Shown in pieces: positions 24,000 through 36,466 of a DNA stretch of 64,000 bases. The translations under genes and the position numbers were made by a program. Numbering within the stretch: the first letter of the stretch is position 1; every line of letters starts with the position of its first letter. The DNA is from Adiantum capillus-veneris. Its lineage: Eukaryota > Streptophyta > Polypodiopsida > Polypodiales > Pteridaceae. Where the stretch lies: positions 154,038,741 to 154,102,740 of the forward strand of contig CM043945.1 of the NCBI GenBank assembly GCA_014529385.2, given 5' to 3'. The notes below the pieces were generated by a model. The model saw nothing but the letters and a program-made list of their open reading frames with translations. It was not told the origin of the DNA and ran no database searches.

Positions 24000-26340
24000 A
24001 TGGAACACTTGGGACATTTAAACCTAAACCAAAGAGAAAACATGGAAGCACGACCATCAAACCCTTCGTCCACAATGAAGCTATTGTTCATCAAGTAGGA
24101 GTATGACAACAAGGAAGGTGCCAAGATCTACAAAGATGGTATGGACCGCTACTGTGTGAAAATAGAAGATAGACCAAGTGAGTTCAAGGACTTAGTGCCT
24201 GTGAGCTACAACGGAGATAGGTACCTAGATGACAAAGGTATCATGTACTTGGTAGTCCTCACTCCTAACATTGTGGACAAGTGGGGATTGATGGGCACGA
24301 AAGCCAAATTAGATGAGGAACCTAAGGAGAAAGCACCAACAATGAGCTTCCCTGATGCGAGGTTAAGGCAAGAAAACAAAACTTTGAGAGTCAACACAAG
24401 TCTACGTGGGGTTATACAATTATAATAATGGAGAGCAAGATCTCTATTATAGATGCGAGGAACCCTACGTTGGAGAGCTGACAGAGTGGAAAAGACTTTA
24501 TGTCTTCACCTACACAAAGGGATCAAAAACGAAAATCATCGCATACGACAAATATGGAAGACGATACGCAACAATCGATAAAAAGGAGTTGGAAGGATAT
24601 ACGTACTTTGGTGGTCCGCTCCACCAATATTATGTCACTCCAAGCCCACAGAGACCAACACCTACAAATGCCATGCCAGACCTGATGGCAACAGGTGGAG
24701 AGAGGACTCATGTAGCTGATTCTTTGAGTCAACCTCAGTATTCTATGCCAAGCCCCATGGGAAAATTACATCCCAGAGAGTCAATGGCTACGAATCAAGG
24801 TAGTGCGGTTCCTATCTCTACGAATACCGCTGTGGGTCCGACATTCGCAGCCACACCATCACATTTGTCTCCTAGTAGTAGATTCGTGGTAGGGGAGCCA
24901 ACGAGAGCAACCCACGACATCCGTTATGTACAAGAACGATTAAGTCGAGACACGGGAGCATTGAGATTGGTAGCAGACCATAGACGGATGAGGCCATCCC
25001 AGGTAGGGGAGTGCATGCCAAAGAAGTATAGCGGATCAGGGGATCCATATGCCCATGTGTCGCTCTTCAAGCAAGTCATGAGAGCAGAGCAGATCACTGA
25101 TTTCCATACTCAATATGAGGGATTCGGGCTGACCTTGGAAGGGACTGACTTAACATGGTTTCAACCTTTGAACCCTGAAACATGTATGAATATTGAACAT
25201 GTATTGCGGGAGTTCGTGAAAGAATTCTCAAAACGGGGTATAAAGCATAATACTGTATCACAGATATATGCTTTTAAACAAAAGAGAACGAAAATGTGAA
25301 GGAAGAATCCTTGAGATTCAAGCAATACATTGAGAGGTGCTCAAGGAGAGAATTACTGCAGGACGAGAGATTGTCTGTGCTCTTCATTGAAAGAATTAGA
25401 AACGAAACCTTGAAAAAGGACCTTCACTTAAAAGCCTGTAGCACATTTGAACATGTTACAAGGAAAGTGTTATATCTTATTGATAACTGCAAAGCATGTG
25501 GGGAAGTGTCAGAGGATACTGATTCAGTAACCAGTGGCTCTTCATCTATTAAGAGTGAACCCTCTACCAAGAAAGATACTCAGGCTTCTTTGATGCTAAC
25601 AGCTGACCAAATGATAGAGGAAGTAACGAAGAGAATGCAGCAACATATGAGATCAAATCCAGTGATGAGACACTCTCAGACGAGTAAATGTGACATATGT
25701 GGGGGGATCACCCGACGTCGTGGTGCACACAACAGCCGAAAGCACCTGTTGCGAGTACTGAAATGGTGCGCCATAGAGCAAAAATGGATGAACCATGGCA
25801 CGGATGAGTGTTTTTACAACAAAAACTATGTGAGGGAAAGGCCGTATGGACCTCGAGCAGGACCACCCCAGCCACCTCCTCCAAGATATCAAGTTGGGCC
25901 AAATGTGAATATGATAGCAGGAGCAGACAAACCTCAACCTGTGTTGGGTCAACAACCTCCTTTACCACATGAAAATAGGGCCATGATTAGGTATGATCAA
26001 CCTTATGAAGCATCACCAGGAACAAATAATACACCTCAAATTTCTTATTACGAGGAACCGAATGAGCCTTACGTAACTGAACCTGAACCACAAATGTACG
26101 GAGACGAAGCCTATCAACCATGGGAGAATAACAAGGGTGTGGCACCACCAACGTATGTAGCACAACCTTCAAGGGATCAATATTTGGTGGACGAAAGAAC
26201 GCTAATGTTCATTGCCAACCAGACTACAAACCAAGAGGATATCCTAATAGGGCGGGACAACCTATGGGACCACCTCCTCAAAATCAACCACCAATTGGAC
26301 CGTGCTATAACTATGGAAGTACAAATCATTGGGAACATAC
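24000..26340 (+). pseudogene. Element B gag, 5' part (capsid and zinc motifs)
   Basis: Starts at ATG 24000; an in-frame TAG at about 24096 and frameshifts near 24400 and 25290 break it. An N-terminal domain (24070-24640) resembles in layout the repeated domain of element A. A proline/serine linker follows. A Retrotrans_gag capsid domain (about 25010-25470) contains DPYAHVSLFKQVMRAEQI, the TWFQPL block and REFVKEFSKRG. Next come a CDICGG finger (25689), a WCAIEQKWMNHGTDEC finger (about 25768-25812) and a Pro-rich region. The last finger, CYNYGSTNHWEH (from 26312, second Cys replaced by Tyr), is cut by the solo LTR of family C and completed after 28933. Gag would form the particle and bind RNA. 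Confidence 0.75.
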
Positions 26341-28929
26341 TGAGGCGGTCCGGGGTGGGCAACAAGAAGAGCAGCCTCTAAACGCCCTTCGAGGCTCCCG
26401 TGCTGCTCAATTGGGGCTGGGGCAAGCACAATCAGAGACAACAACAACCAACAGCCAGAAACCAAACAAGAAAAAGGGCACCACCTAGTTGTAGATGCGA
26501 ACTAGGATGCACCTGATATCTCCTTGTAATCAACACACAAAGAGAGGGGAATGCAAGATAGCCACACACACCAAACACAAACATTCACCACGCCAGAGAG
26601 AGGTAAAGAGAAAAAATCAACTTGAGGAACTCAATCTTAGCCTTAAAGACTAGATGCACACAAAGCTTGATGAGAAATAGAGAGACAACACAAAACTTGA
26701 CCTTGTTGCCAATACACAAATTGTCTTAGGGTCACGGGAGCCCTCTCACCGAGCATCCTCTTACAATTTACCTTTTAGGCAAACAATTCAACAAGCCCTC
26801 AAACCATCAAGCATGAAATGGCACAACAAACTTCAAGGACAATATACCTTCAACCACCTGATGAGCCAACTTATCAAGTCAATTTGGAGAGAAGAGTCGT
26901 AGTTGCAGCATACAATTGCACCCAAAACTATGAATCTTATTTATGAACAAGAGTACGCTACAAGTGTGATTGCAAAGTATAGTATCACTCCACTCCTCTA
27001 GATGGCATAACTAACTTCAAGCTTCTCCATGCACCTATGTGTAGTGATGGAATAGAGCACTCACAATGCACACACTCTACACATCTAGGCTTGAAGAGTG
27101 GTGTGGTATGTGTTGAGAATGGTGTAGTGTAGTGTGATCATGTGATGATTTACAAGGGAGAGAAGGGCTCTATTTATAGGTTTTAAAAGCCCCGATTAGG
27201 ATTAGTCCTAATCAAGTGTATTTGAAGGATTAAAAGATTATGAATTTTTTATTTTTTATTTAATGAGGGTGGGTCTCTCTTGTCCTTTGAGTCACATGGA
27301 TGTGGGCTCAAGCGAAGAGAACTATTGAGGATGATAGGAGAGAGGATTGAGTGAATAGTTTGGGAGTGCCTACCCTAGTAGAGGGTGCATTTTACAATAA
27401 GGTTAGTGGTTAGTAGTTAGTAATTATCACTAAAAAATATTTACAAAATCACTCACCAAATGGTGAGATATATGATGAGAAAAGTTAGAGAAGGGATGAG
27501 CTTGTAACGAGAGGTTGAAGCTTTGGAGAAGTTGACATTCACCTCTTTACAGCACCGGAAGAAGAAGCAGTCAGCATGGCGAAGCCGCGCGTGTCGATGA
27601 AGCTATGTTATTTCAAACCTTGGAAAATTCATGAAAAAAACTTTCATTTGCAGAGGTTATCTTTGGATTTTTGCTGATTTTTTGAAGTTCTTTAAAAAGT
27701 TGAAGAGAGTATGGTAATATGGACATATATGTAGAGAGAAAGGGGGACACATAGGGTGTAGAAATGGTGGATGAAGGCTATGGAGGTATGAGCGATGTGG
27801 CAATGGTGAAAAGGGTGAATTAGGACATGGGAGTGGGAAGGAGAGGGAGGAGTGTGTGTGAAAGAGGAAAATGATAAAGCGGAAGAGGGAGTGTGGCTGC
27901 ATAGCATGGGCAAACTGGGGTCCGCCAATAAAATCATAGCTCACAGCTCGTAGCTCAAAAAACTATGAAAAACTTTGAGGTGAAAGTTCAGCTCACGAGC
28001 TACAACGTTTGTTTGTATCACCTTTCCAAATTCGGGGAGCATGTGATCTTTAAAAATTCAGCAAAACCGACTATTTTTTCCACTGCACAAGGTCCTTGTG
28101 AGGTCCTTCTTTGGATGATTCTTTTGAATACCTTCAAGAGTGAGCTCCCCATGGTGCATGCATGCATGCCACATACCCTTGACCTTATTTGGTAGGTCTA
28201 TAATTGAAGATATTGTTGAGATCATGATATAAGTGAATAGTACAACTAAGAAAATCAAATATTGAGGGATCTAAAAAAATATGTACATGTCAAATATAAA
28301 TAATATAGGTGGAAAAAATATAAAGGGGTCAAAATAAATCTCTCTCATTATAAGTCTACCATAAAAAGATGAATATTTTTGGTGTTCTAATTTATGAGAG
28401 TAAAAGAGAATAGATGTAGGAAGGAAAAATCACAATAGTGAAAAAATATACACATAAATAAAACTAGTTTTTTTGGATTTTTGTTGGGATGGAGTTACAC
28501 CAAAAATAAGAGAAGCTTGCATGAAATTATTTTTATATGGAATAAAGAGTATGCAAAATGGTAAGAAAAAATATGGTAATGGTGAGTCAATGTACATAGC
28601 ATAAATAACACACCATAGGTATAAATATTTAAATAAATACCAATATAATTATGAAAAATCCTTTTATTTAGGCCCTATATACAATGAAATATTTATACAC
28701 AAATGGGCCATAATATAATTATAATTTTTATTTAATTTTTTATTTATTTTTGGCTCAACTAGCTCAGTGACAAGCTAATTGAGGGTTTTTAAGAAAATAT
28801 GGGAGAAGTCTGCTAACTCACACATGCCTATGTACAGTGAAATGGTAGGGATAGCCATAGTGTTTAAGTGATTTGATAGGGTGGGTTAGCTTACTATGGC
28901 AATTACGGAGAGCAGAAAAACGGCTATCA
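26341..28929 (-). mobile_element. Solo LTR of element family C
   Basis: A full-length 2589-bp match to both LTRs of element C with no PBS, PPT or interior beside it. It is flanked by ATAC (26337-26340) and GTAC (28930-28933). Removing it plus one 4-bp copy restores the zinc knuckle frame of gag B, so it arose by insertion followed by LTR-LTR recombination. Confidence 0.9.
27171..27178 (-). promoter_or_regulatory. TATA box in solo LTR C
   Basis: TATAAATA on the minus strand at the same LTR position as in element C. It could start transcripts running antisense to gag B. Confidence 0.6.
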
Positions 28930-30250
28930 GTACTTGTCCTTTCAAAGATAAAAGAGTGAAAATTTTTGGGTTTTGTGACGGTTGTGGTGTGAATCACATA
29001 CTGCCAGATTGCCCAAGGAATCCAAACAACAAGGGAAAAGAAACTATGAATATTGTGGGGGTGTGAGAAACCAAACCCATGATCCAAATCCATGCGGTAA
29101 CCAGAGCCCAAGCCAAGGACTTAGAGAAAAACAAGCCATTGGAAGAAAAGGTGAGTTCCCAATACCCACAAAAAATGAGAGTTTATCTGTGAGAACACAT
29201 CGGAAATCCTGGAAGGTGAGACGAGACAGAATGAAAGCAAGAAGGATAAAAACCCAAATTTCCATGCAAAATGAATTACATGAAACGAAAGGAAAATTGA
29301 AACAAGAGAGAGATAGTAAAACTGCTGAGGACAACAACAAGCCGAGGAAAGCATCCTCAAGGGGATCAGTCTTGATTGAGAAAGTGCTAGAGCCTTTAGA
29401 TGCTCTATTACGAGCGTATGAAGCAAGGCTAAAAACAAACCAAACCTTAGAGCAGAGACGGTTGACTTATCCTCAACCAGAAGTGGAAACAAAGCGTTTG
29501 GAAATGTGTAAACACCTTATTGAAACAGCCCAGGCATTGATGGAACCTAATGCGATTAGAACCCCAGAACAAGAAGTGCTGATTCACAAAGAGCGAGAAA
29601 GACTGAAGATCAATGAATCAGAACAAGTAAACGGACCCAGTCCTGAAACTATATTGTCATTGGATCACCGAGTGGTGCCGAACACCACTGATGATGTTAA
29701 GTCAATGACTATAATTCCAATTCCAGAAGTGGAAGAACCATGGCCACAACACTTATGGGAAACCATTAGAAATAGAAAGAACGGAAGTGCAACGTTACAG
29801 TCTGCAGCAATTCCTGAGGTTAACATGGACAACGAATTTCATCCAGGAGATGCAAGAATGGAGGTTTCGACGGAAAGCAAAGCTCAATCCCTGAAAACCC
29901 TGCCTTCATTTATAGGTAAACACGAGGCACAATCGGAGATAAGATTAGTTCCATCCCAGATGAGAGCTATTCCACAAATGGTTGACTCAAAAAGTCTTCA
30001 AGAGATGCTGTCGACACCTGTAACATGCACAATCACACTGTCAAAACTCTTGCGAGTCAGACCACACTTATGGGAAGACATGGGGAAACATTTGGAGAAC
30101 AAAGGAATAAAGATTCCTCTTCAGAAAAACCCTACGGTAGAAGAAAACAAACGGGAAGGTCAACCCAAATCCCAACATGTGCCCATAAACAAGGTCGGAG
30201 ATTACTGTGAAGGTGAGGAAGGTAATACAACCTTACTTGTCGAATATTAG
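28930..30250 (+). pseudogene. Element B gag, 3' part, up to protease 1
   Basis: Opens by completing the zinc knuckle begun at 26312, then carries another finger, FCDGCGVNHILPDC (28969-29011), and an AVTRAQAKD motif (about 29097) of the kind found at Ty3 gag-protease junctions. A TGA and a frameshift follow near 29065-29190, after which the frame 28982-30250 is open. It is rich in Lys/Glu, with a helical segment (about 29380-29600) and a LLRVRPHLWEDMGKHL segment (about 30046-30096) just upstream of the protease. A TAG at 30248 separates it from protease 1. Confidence 0.65.
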
Positions 30251-30610
30251 GATATAAAGACGATAGATATCCTAAACAGTGGAGCGGGAGTTGCGATTGC
30301 TACAAAGAAAATCTGGGAGAAGTGGGGCCGTCCAGCTCTCAGAAAGACAAGAATGAAACTGCAACTCGCAGATGGGTATGTAGAGAGACCATTGGGAATC
30401 CTGGACCAAATAGTTGTAACTTCGTGTGGAATTAACTATGAGCACACCTTTGCCGTGGTAGATTTCGGAAAAACGAACAACTTTGACATTATTTTGGGGT
30501 GACCTTTTATGCATCAACTCAAAATGATACAAGATTTGGGGTACGACCAAATTTACCTTAGGTATGAGGAGCTAATAACAAAAATCAACATGAAGGATCA
30601 CAGCTATAGA
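30251..30610 (+). pseudogene. Element B protease 1 (retropepsin), catalytic Asp lost
   Basis: Continues in frame from gag. The active-site triplet reads N-S-G (LNSGAGVAIAT, Asn codon at 30275) instead of D-T/S-G; a single G-to-A change explains it. The second-half motif is DIILG followed by a TGA where Trp is usual, again G-to-A. Length is about 115 residues, normal for the family. It sits between gag and RT as expected for Ty3 elements. Confidence 0.7.
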
Positions 30611-31607
30611 CGTTGAAAAAACACCAAGGCAAGAATTTGATTCAACCACAGTGAATGGAAAAGAAATACCTACGTGGTTACAAATGAAAGCACATGTCTG
30701 GATGTGTGGAGCATCTGATTGTGGAGACTTAATCAAAGAGGGATGTGTGTTGGAAAGGTCAGTAGAAGACGAGGCTTATCTCCTAGAACCTTTCCCTGCA
30801 CATTTATTTGAGCCATTTGGGTGGACTCAAATATTGTCAACCTTGGATGTATGCACGCCTACAAAATTTTGTGACGATGAAGGATACGACCTAGCAACGT
30901 TGAAAATGGCTAGCGTCATCCTTGAGTCAGGATCAGATAGCGAGGAACAAGAATAACCACTACGTGAGACTGAGTGTAATGGACGATAGGAATCGAACAG
31001 AGGAGGAATTCACAGACTCACTAAGCAAAAACCTTCCATCACTGGGTGATTAAATCCAAATGATAGATGTTGATGACGAAGTGGATCAGAGACGGATAGG
31101 AAGTATATGTCGAGACCGGGCAGGTTTTACGAGTTTCCTAACCAAAAACCTAGTCGACAAGAGCAGTATAGATCGACAAGAACAAGGAAATCAAGAGCGA
31201 ATAAGTATAAACCCATGCCTCTTGTCCATGACAAAACGGAATATCTAAGGCTTGTAAAAGCTAACGATTGTGTCAAAGACAAGGTCACTGGCCGGTTTAT
31301 CAAAACTAAACCATGGAGAAACAACAAGAAGAACAACCGCGAAAAGCAAACGATTGAGACACATAAGGAGGGGGAAACAGGGTCTAGAATGACCAAAACA
31401 GAGAGGAAAATAGAGTACAATAAGCTCAAACAAACCCTCAAATACATATGCACAACTGAAATGGAAACAGATGAGGACACGAATTCTGACAAGTTGGATG
31501 TGCCGTCCTATCAAAAGAAGTATACCATACAAGATAGAAAAATCATAGTGCAACAAACGATGTGAGAATTGAAGGAACCTGGTACATCATACCACGGTCC
31601 TGAAAAA
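30611..31607 (+). pseudogene. Element B linker between protease 1 and RT
   Basis: Two open stretches (30651-30956 and 31107-31565) in differing frames, rich in Glu and Lys. The first holds WMCGASDCGDLIKEGC and an acidic end, SGSDSEEQE. The second holds Arg/Lys clusters. I recognise no domain; it is probably a spacer of the pol polyprotein. Confidence 0.45.
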
Positions 31608-32033
31608 GCCAAACGAATAGATCTAGCGGAGCCAGGAGAAGATCCAAAAACTACATATATTGCCATGGATCTTGCTGAAGAAGAGGAAAAGATTTTAATA
31701 GCTACTCTTAAATAGTATAGAGATGTGTTTGCATGGTCATACAAAGATCTTCAGGGGGTGGATCCAAGTATCTGTCAACACACAATACCCCTTAAGAATG
31801 ACGCCAAACCAAGCAGACAACGTCCTTATACTTACAATGAGACGTTTTCAAGGAAGATCAAGGAGGAGATAGATAAGCTGAAAGAGACAGAGTTTATTTA
31901 CAAAATTGAGCACACTGACTGGGTTTCACCGATTGTGGTGGTCCCGAAGAAAAATATAAAGTTGAGAGTATGTGTCAATCTCAAGAAAGTAAATGCTGCA
32001 TGGGGCATTTTTGCATTCAGGGTAATGGCTTTT
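31608..32033 (+). pseudogene. Element B reverse transcriptase, N-terminal part
   Basis: A typical Ty3 RT approach: KRIDLAEPGEDPKTTYIAMD, then YRDVFAWSYKDL, HTIPLK, RQRPY, DWVSPIVVVPKKN and LRVCVNLKKVNAA. At 32000/32001 the frame jumps to WGIFAFRVMAF, so about 50 residues including the first catalytic Asp are deleted. One TAG interrupts at about 31713. Element E is inserted right after GCTTTT at 32033 and the RT resumes at 51941. Confidence 0.85.
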
Positions 32034-32049
32034 AAGACCTATTTAGGAA
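32034..32049 (+). repeat. Left terminal inverted repeat of element E
   Basis: AAGACCTATTTAGGAA pairs with 51921-51936, with one mismatch at position 3. Confidence 0.7.
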
Positions 32050-32541
32050 TTTTGGGAATTGTTCAAGTCCCGTTTCTTATAAGGCTATTAGAAAACTTAG
32101 TATTTTTGTGTAGTTTGATCTACCATCTATCCACGGTTACACTATGTTTCATATACCCCTTAACAAATATCTATAGGGATATGTGTTTTTATATACATAC
32201 TTATATGCATCAACTACAATGACATCAAAAGAATGAGGGAAGCATGGCACTAACTCAATTTGCATTATACAACATTATTCATTTAGAAAAAGTTCTTTGA
32301 ATCAGTAGCTCAGATTTGAGACATTAACGTTAAAGAATTGGCTATATCGACACTCATAAAAAGAATCTACAATAATCAAAAACAAATTTTAGAATTGAAT
32401 GGACCTCAAAATAGTGTGGTGTTTAGAAACACCAAGATAAAAATAAAATCCAATTCACATATTTACATGGATCCAAGTATTGTACAACTCATCTAAGGAA
32501 ATGATACTATGTCAAGAGGCTCAATGACTATAAATACATCA
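32050..32541. other. Subterminal left region of element E
   Basis: AT-rich with no gene recognised. It is probably the 3' flank of the minus-strand gene ending at 32542. Confidence 0.4.
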
Positions 32542-33262
32542 TTAAACTTTGAGTTTTCTCATGTATTTCTCCAATACGTACAAGGTTTCTCTATCACAAG
32601 CTGCTTCATTTACCAACATATTGCAAGTATACTCTCGTTTGTCCCTTGCATAGATCCAACCAAGTAACCATGCAGTGATTGTTCTCTCCAAAAAACTTTC
32701 AAGCTCTTCTTTTGATTGATTCCACATTTTTGGAAAAATCAAGTAGGTTCCGAGAATATTCCACGTTACACTATAAAGGGCCTCGTCAAAAAATTAAGGT
32801 ATTATTTCCATCCAAATCATGAAAAATTCTCCATGCTACATCCAAGTTCTTGTGGTATACAAATCGATATCCAATTAGAAGATCTGTCTTTTGGCATGCT
32901 GCCTGTCTTGCTATGACATTAAATTTTTGATGGTGTTGTGGAAAGCATAACTCAAGAATACGATGAGTCCTTTGCAATCTATTAGTGCTCCAAATCCACA
33001 CCTCAAACCATTGCATGAAAAAATCAAGGAAAGTGAATGCATCTTTGCGAATAAAATGCCACACATTTGTACTCTCTTCAACGAGATGCATATGTTTTCC
33101 CCAATCTGGGCATACATCACCATGTTGCATTTCAATGGTCTTAAGTAAAACACCATTGAGTTCAAGGATCAATACTCTTCTTTGTTTCCGTATAGTATCT
33201 GAGGGTGGTGGAATCAATTTCCTTCTAGGACTATGAGTCCTCAATGATATGTGCCACCTCAA
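32542..33262 (-). pseudogene. FCP1/NIF-type HAD phosphatase-like protein 2 of element E
   Basis: On the minus strand RVLILELNGVLLKT corresponds to the HAD motif I region (DxDx in active enzymes); here both acidic positions are altered (E and N). FIRKDAFTFLDFFMQWFEVWIWST follows as the characteristic FCP1 block, then a NNTLIF segment where LIDDSP is expected. A shift near 32786 leads to the last frame (32742-32542) with FPKMWNQSKEELESFL. It is probably catalytically dead or a protein-binding relative. It follows FCP1-like gene 1 in the same orientation, with the TTAA element between them. Confidence 0.55.
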
Positions 33263-33534
33263 TAGTAAATGCTTTGTACATTTGAAATCAAATTTATATG
33301 CTTCAGAATCTCTTGTTCCAAAAAAAAGGCATGATGGTCAATGGAAGAGATATTATTTTCAACTAACACAGTGTGCACAGAAGAAATCTTGTACAAAGAG
33401 CTCCAACCACAAAGATAAAAGAGAGACTTCTTTTCCAAGGTTGAATAGCATCTAGTTGATGAAATATAAAAGTGTACATATTTGGTTCATGCTCAAATAA
33501 TTGGACCGAACACATTGTTTTCGTCAAAATCTTC

Positions 33535-34863
33535 TTAACACTAGGTTGGTAACCTAACAGGACATAAAAGTGTCCTTTCAGGGTTTTGAAAAAAACCTCC
33601 AAAACCATAGTAGACCCACTCATTTTGTAAAATCCTTTCATGAGGTTATAGTTCAAGGCCTACTAAACATGGAAAAATTAAGAAACTTGTAAAATTTCTC
33701 ATCTTTTGGTCACACCAAGCCTCCAAAGTTGATGGACTAGTGAATTTTCAACAAAACAGTCATTTCTTACGTTTTGTTGCATAAAAATAAGATTAGGGAT
33801 TTTCGTAGGACTTGAGATAAATTCCCTAGTTAACTTCAATGGGTTGGTGATCAGAACATATGATTGCTTCTCACTCACTATTTTTTGTTTTGCCAAAATA
33901 AATAGGTACAAAAAAGTTGAATTTTTACCATTCTGCAAACCTATCATCAAAGTTTCTATAGCCACGCTCAATACAAATAATATATGCATGTTTTCTTAGT
34001 TCCCTATTGTCCTTTATGTTCATAAGGAGCCATGGAGCATGTCAAAAGAATAATACATCTCTTACCAAGGGGAATCTTGGGGACAAAGATGAAGTGTTAA
34101 ATATAGCAAACATGAAAAGACTGGGTTGAACATTATGAGTTGTAGAATCCCATGGAAACTATTCAATATCTAGCCAAATTTGATCCTTATGACTAGATAT
34201 GGTTACTACCTACAAAATGCGTGTAGTTGTCACAAGAAACTAACAATATTGAAAAAGTTATACTTGATATACTAGAATGTTTCGTTTTCTTCCATAATTG
34301 AAACAATCAACCATCGTTGTGTACTATGCAAAATAGGGTATTAGGTGCCCCAAAACTCAAGGCATGTTAGCTTTATGTTACAATATGCGACATAGAAAAT
34401 CAAAAATGAATTTGGATATCATGAAATCCACCAAAAAAATCATAGAAGAGCTAAAATTGGCTAAAAAACAGGATTTGACAATTTTTGTAATTTGGTCATA
34501 ACTTAGAACTTTAATATTTATTTCTCCCTAGAAGCATCAGGACATGTTGCGGACTACTAAAGATAGTTCTCTAGTATTATAGACCTCAAAAACATGAATT
34601 CTAAAGTGGGATAGTTGCAAAAAGTTGAAAAAAGCCAAAAACAGGACCCATTTTTTCACACAGTTTAGGTTGTGAAATGTTGTGCAAGGACAATGTTAAA
34701 GATGGAATTGATATTCCAAAAAAATGTCGAGTTTTTTTCAGCTCATGAGATAACTTTCTAGATAGATAGCACCTCAAAATCCATTTTGAAACTCTTGACA
34801 TAATTCAAGGAAAATGGTCACTTCACAGGACATAAAAGTGTCCCATTACCAACCTAGTGTTAA
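33535..34863. mobile_element. TTAA-flanked inverted-repeat element, copy 2
   Basis: Same family and orientation as 1872-3079, with TTAA at 33535-33538 and 34860-34863, CACTAGGTTGG ends and the GGACATAAAAGTGTCC hairpin near each end. It is longer than copy 1 (about 1.33 kb). It carries the shared 96-codon minus frame (33699-33989). Confidence 0.75.
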
Positions 34864-35003
34864 CACATTTCCACCACTCTAGATGTATGTGAACATTCCA
34901 AGTGATTGAGTCAATGCGCACGCCAAGTCCTTATTGGTTGTTTTCTTCCACCTGCAATAACAAGTATGCTAGATTATAAAAAATTCATTTTATTTTATAT
35001 ATT

Positions 35004-36038
35004 TTATGATAAATCTAAAGTGAGTCCTACCCATAAGCTTAAGTAGGCCTTTTGTAGTTTTGATATGTATGCTTTTGCTGCAGCTACGCTAATGAAATGA
35101 CCACGACCACACCGCAAGCTAGTAGCATAAGCAATAGCATGTTGATCACTCAAATTTTTTGTTTTGTGAGACAATTTTAACAAGTTTAGCTGGTTTGAAG
35201 ATAATAGTTGCGCACCAAACTTGGATGCCAACAGAGCTGGATCCTTGCTTAAGGAGTTTACTACTTTCTTGCCTCTACTTTCTTGAACATAACTTAACTA
35301 GTTATTGTACAATGGTAGCTGTGAAGATGCACAAGATGAGATTTCCACTTCAACTGAATTGTTGTCAAGTTCTTCCCTTAGAACTTGGACATTGAACATG
35401 CCCCATTCTTCCATAATGTCTTGAAACTTTGTAAATAGGTCATGAATCTCTGTGATTGGAGATTGTCCTAGCCGATTGAGTGAAATAACAGATCGAATGT
35501 CATCTGTATTATCTAGATTTAAAAGGTATGGTAGAAGCTCATTGCAAAGAAGATAGCCACGCCTCCCTTGAAAACTTTTAGGATATAAGCAGTTATCGTT
35601 TGGGTTAATACATCCCTTAAAAGGGCTATCATCAATGAGCAATGTATTCTTTGTACTACATAAATTCCTTCACTGATACCAAACCCTCAACAAAGGCTTA
35701 AACATAGCCTCAATATTAGGCTTATCTGGTCTATACACTTTTTGAAGATTATGGATGTAGCAATCTTCTTGTCCCCATACCATAAAGAAATGATATTTTT
35801 TATGTGTATGCTTTTCAAGAGTGTTCACATAAGTGAAAAAATTCTTTTGTAGCATGGTGGACCAAATACAAACTTGAAAGTACTGACATATCTCGTTCAA
35901 AAATTCAAAACAACCCGGGCGAACAAAAATTGTGGTGTGACCAAGGTCAATTTTGACACAATCTGTACATGGATGCCTCTTGTCTTCTTTGCTGAGTAAA
36001 ACTCCATTAAGATCAAGAATGAGTGCATGTTTCTTCAT
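35004..36038 (-). pseudogene. FCP1/NIF-type HAD phosphatase-like protein 1 of element E
   Basis: ATG at 36038 follows a CAG acceptor-like site. Motif I reads ALILDLNGVLLS (DLNG: the second acidic residue of DxD is Asn). FVRPGCFEFLNEICQYFQVC plus IWSTM is the classic FCP1 block. After a frame change near 35665, TLLIDDSPFKGCINPN gives the DD motif III. The frame then runs through one TAG at 35298 to a Lys/Ala-rich C-terminus (35231-35004). The family acts on phosphoproteins, classically the RNA polymerase II tail. The DLNG variant is known to me in plant NIF-domain proteins. Its presence inside a mobile element suggests capture or an accessory role; this is inference. Confidence 0.6.
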
Positions 36039-36165
36039 GCTGATTGCATGAGAAATATTTTCTACGTACGATACAAAAGAATGATAACAATTTAAGTTTT
36101 TGTACATATAAATCTCAAAACAAGGGACCATATATTTGCAGCACACAATTGTAAATTGCACACGT

Positions 36166-36398
36166 TTATTTACGTCTCATACTCCCATACTCATCTATAA
36201 TGATGTCTCCTAAAAGTGATTGCATTTCTCTATTGATGTGGGAAGATTGAAAGACTAGTTTATCTCCATCTCTCTCAAAAGAATATAAGCTTCCAAGTGG
36301 CCTACGTTTTCGTGCATTAGGACGTATCTCCTCAACGTTGATGTCTACCTGTGGCACACTAGATCCTTGATTTTGAATGTCAATTTCACCTGCAAAGA
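36166..36398 (-). pseudogene. ParB/methyltransferase-like gene of element E, putative last exon
   Basis: Begins after TTTGCAG (36399-36405) and ends at a stop at 36166. It encodes about 77 residues with a basic patch RPNARKRRPLG and a GSLYSFERDGDKLVF segment. No domain is recognised. It is joined to the previous exon by a GTACTT donor at about 36466. Confidence 0.4.
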
Positions 36399-36466
36399 CA
36401 ACATAATAGAATTTTGTATTATCTTCCAAAAAGGGCCATACCTATACTAATCACATTGGACAAATA

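Noticed and set aside
29044-31556. Minus-strand hydrophobic frames opposite gag and pol of element B (29044-29492, 31127-31556)
   Set aside because: They are antisense shadows of Lys/Glu-rich coding sequence, which reads as Leu/Phe/Ser on the other strand.
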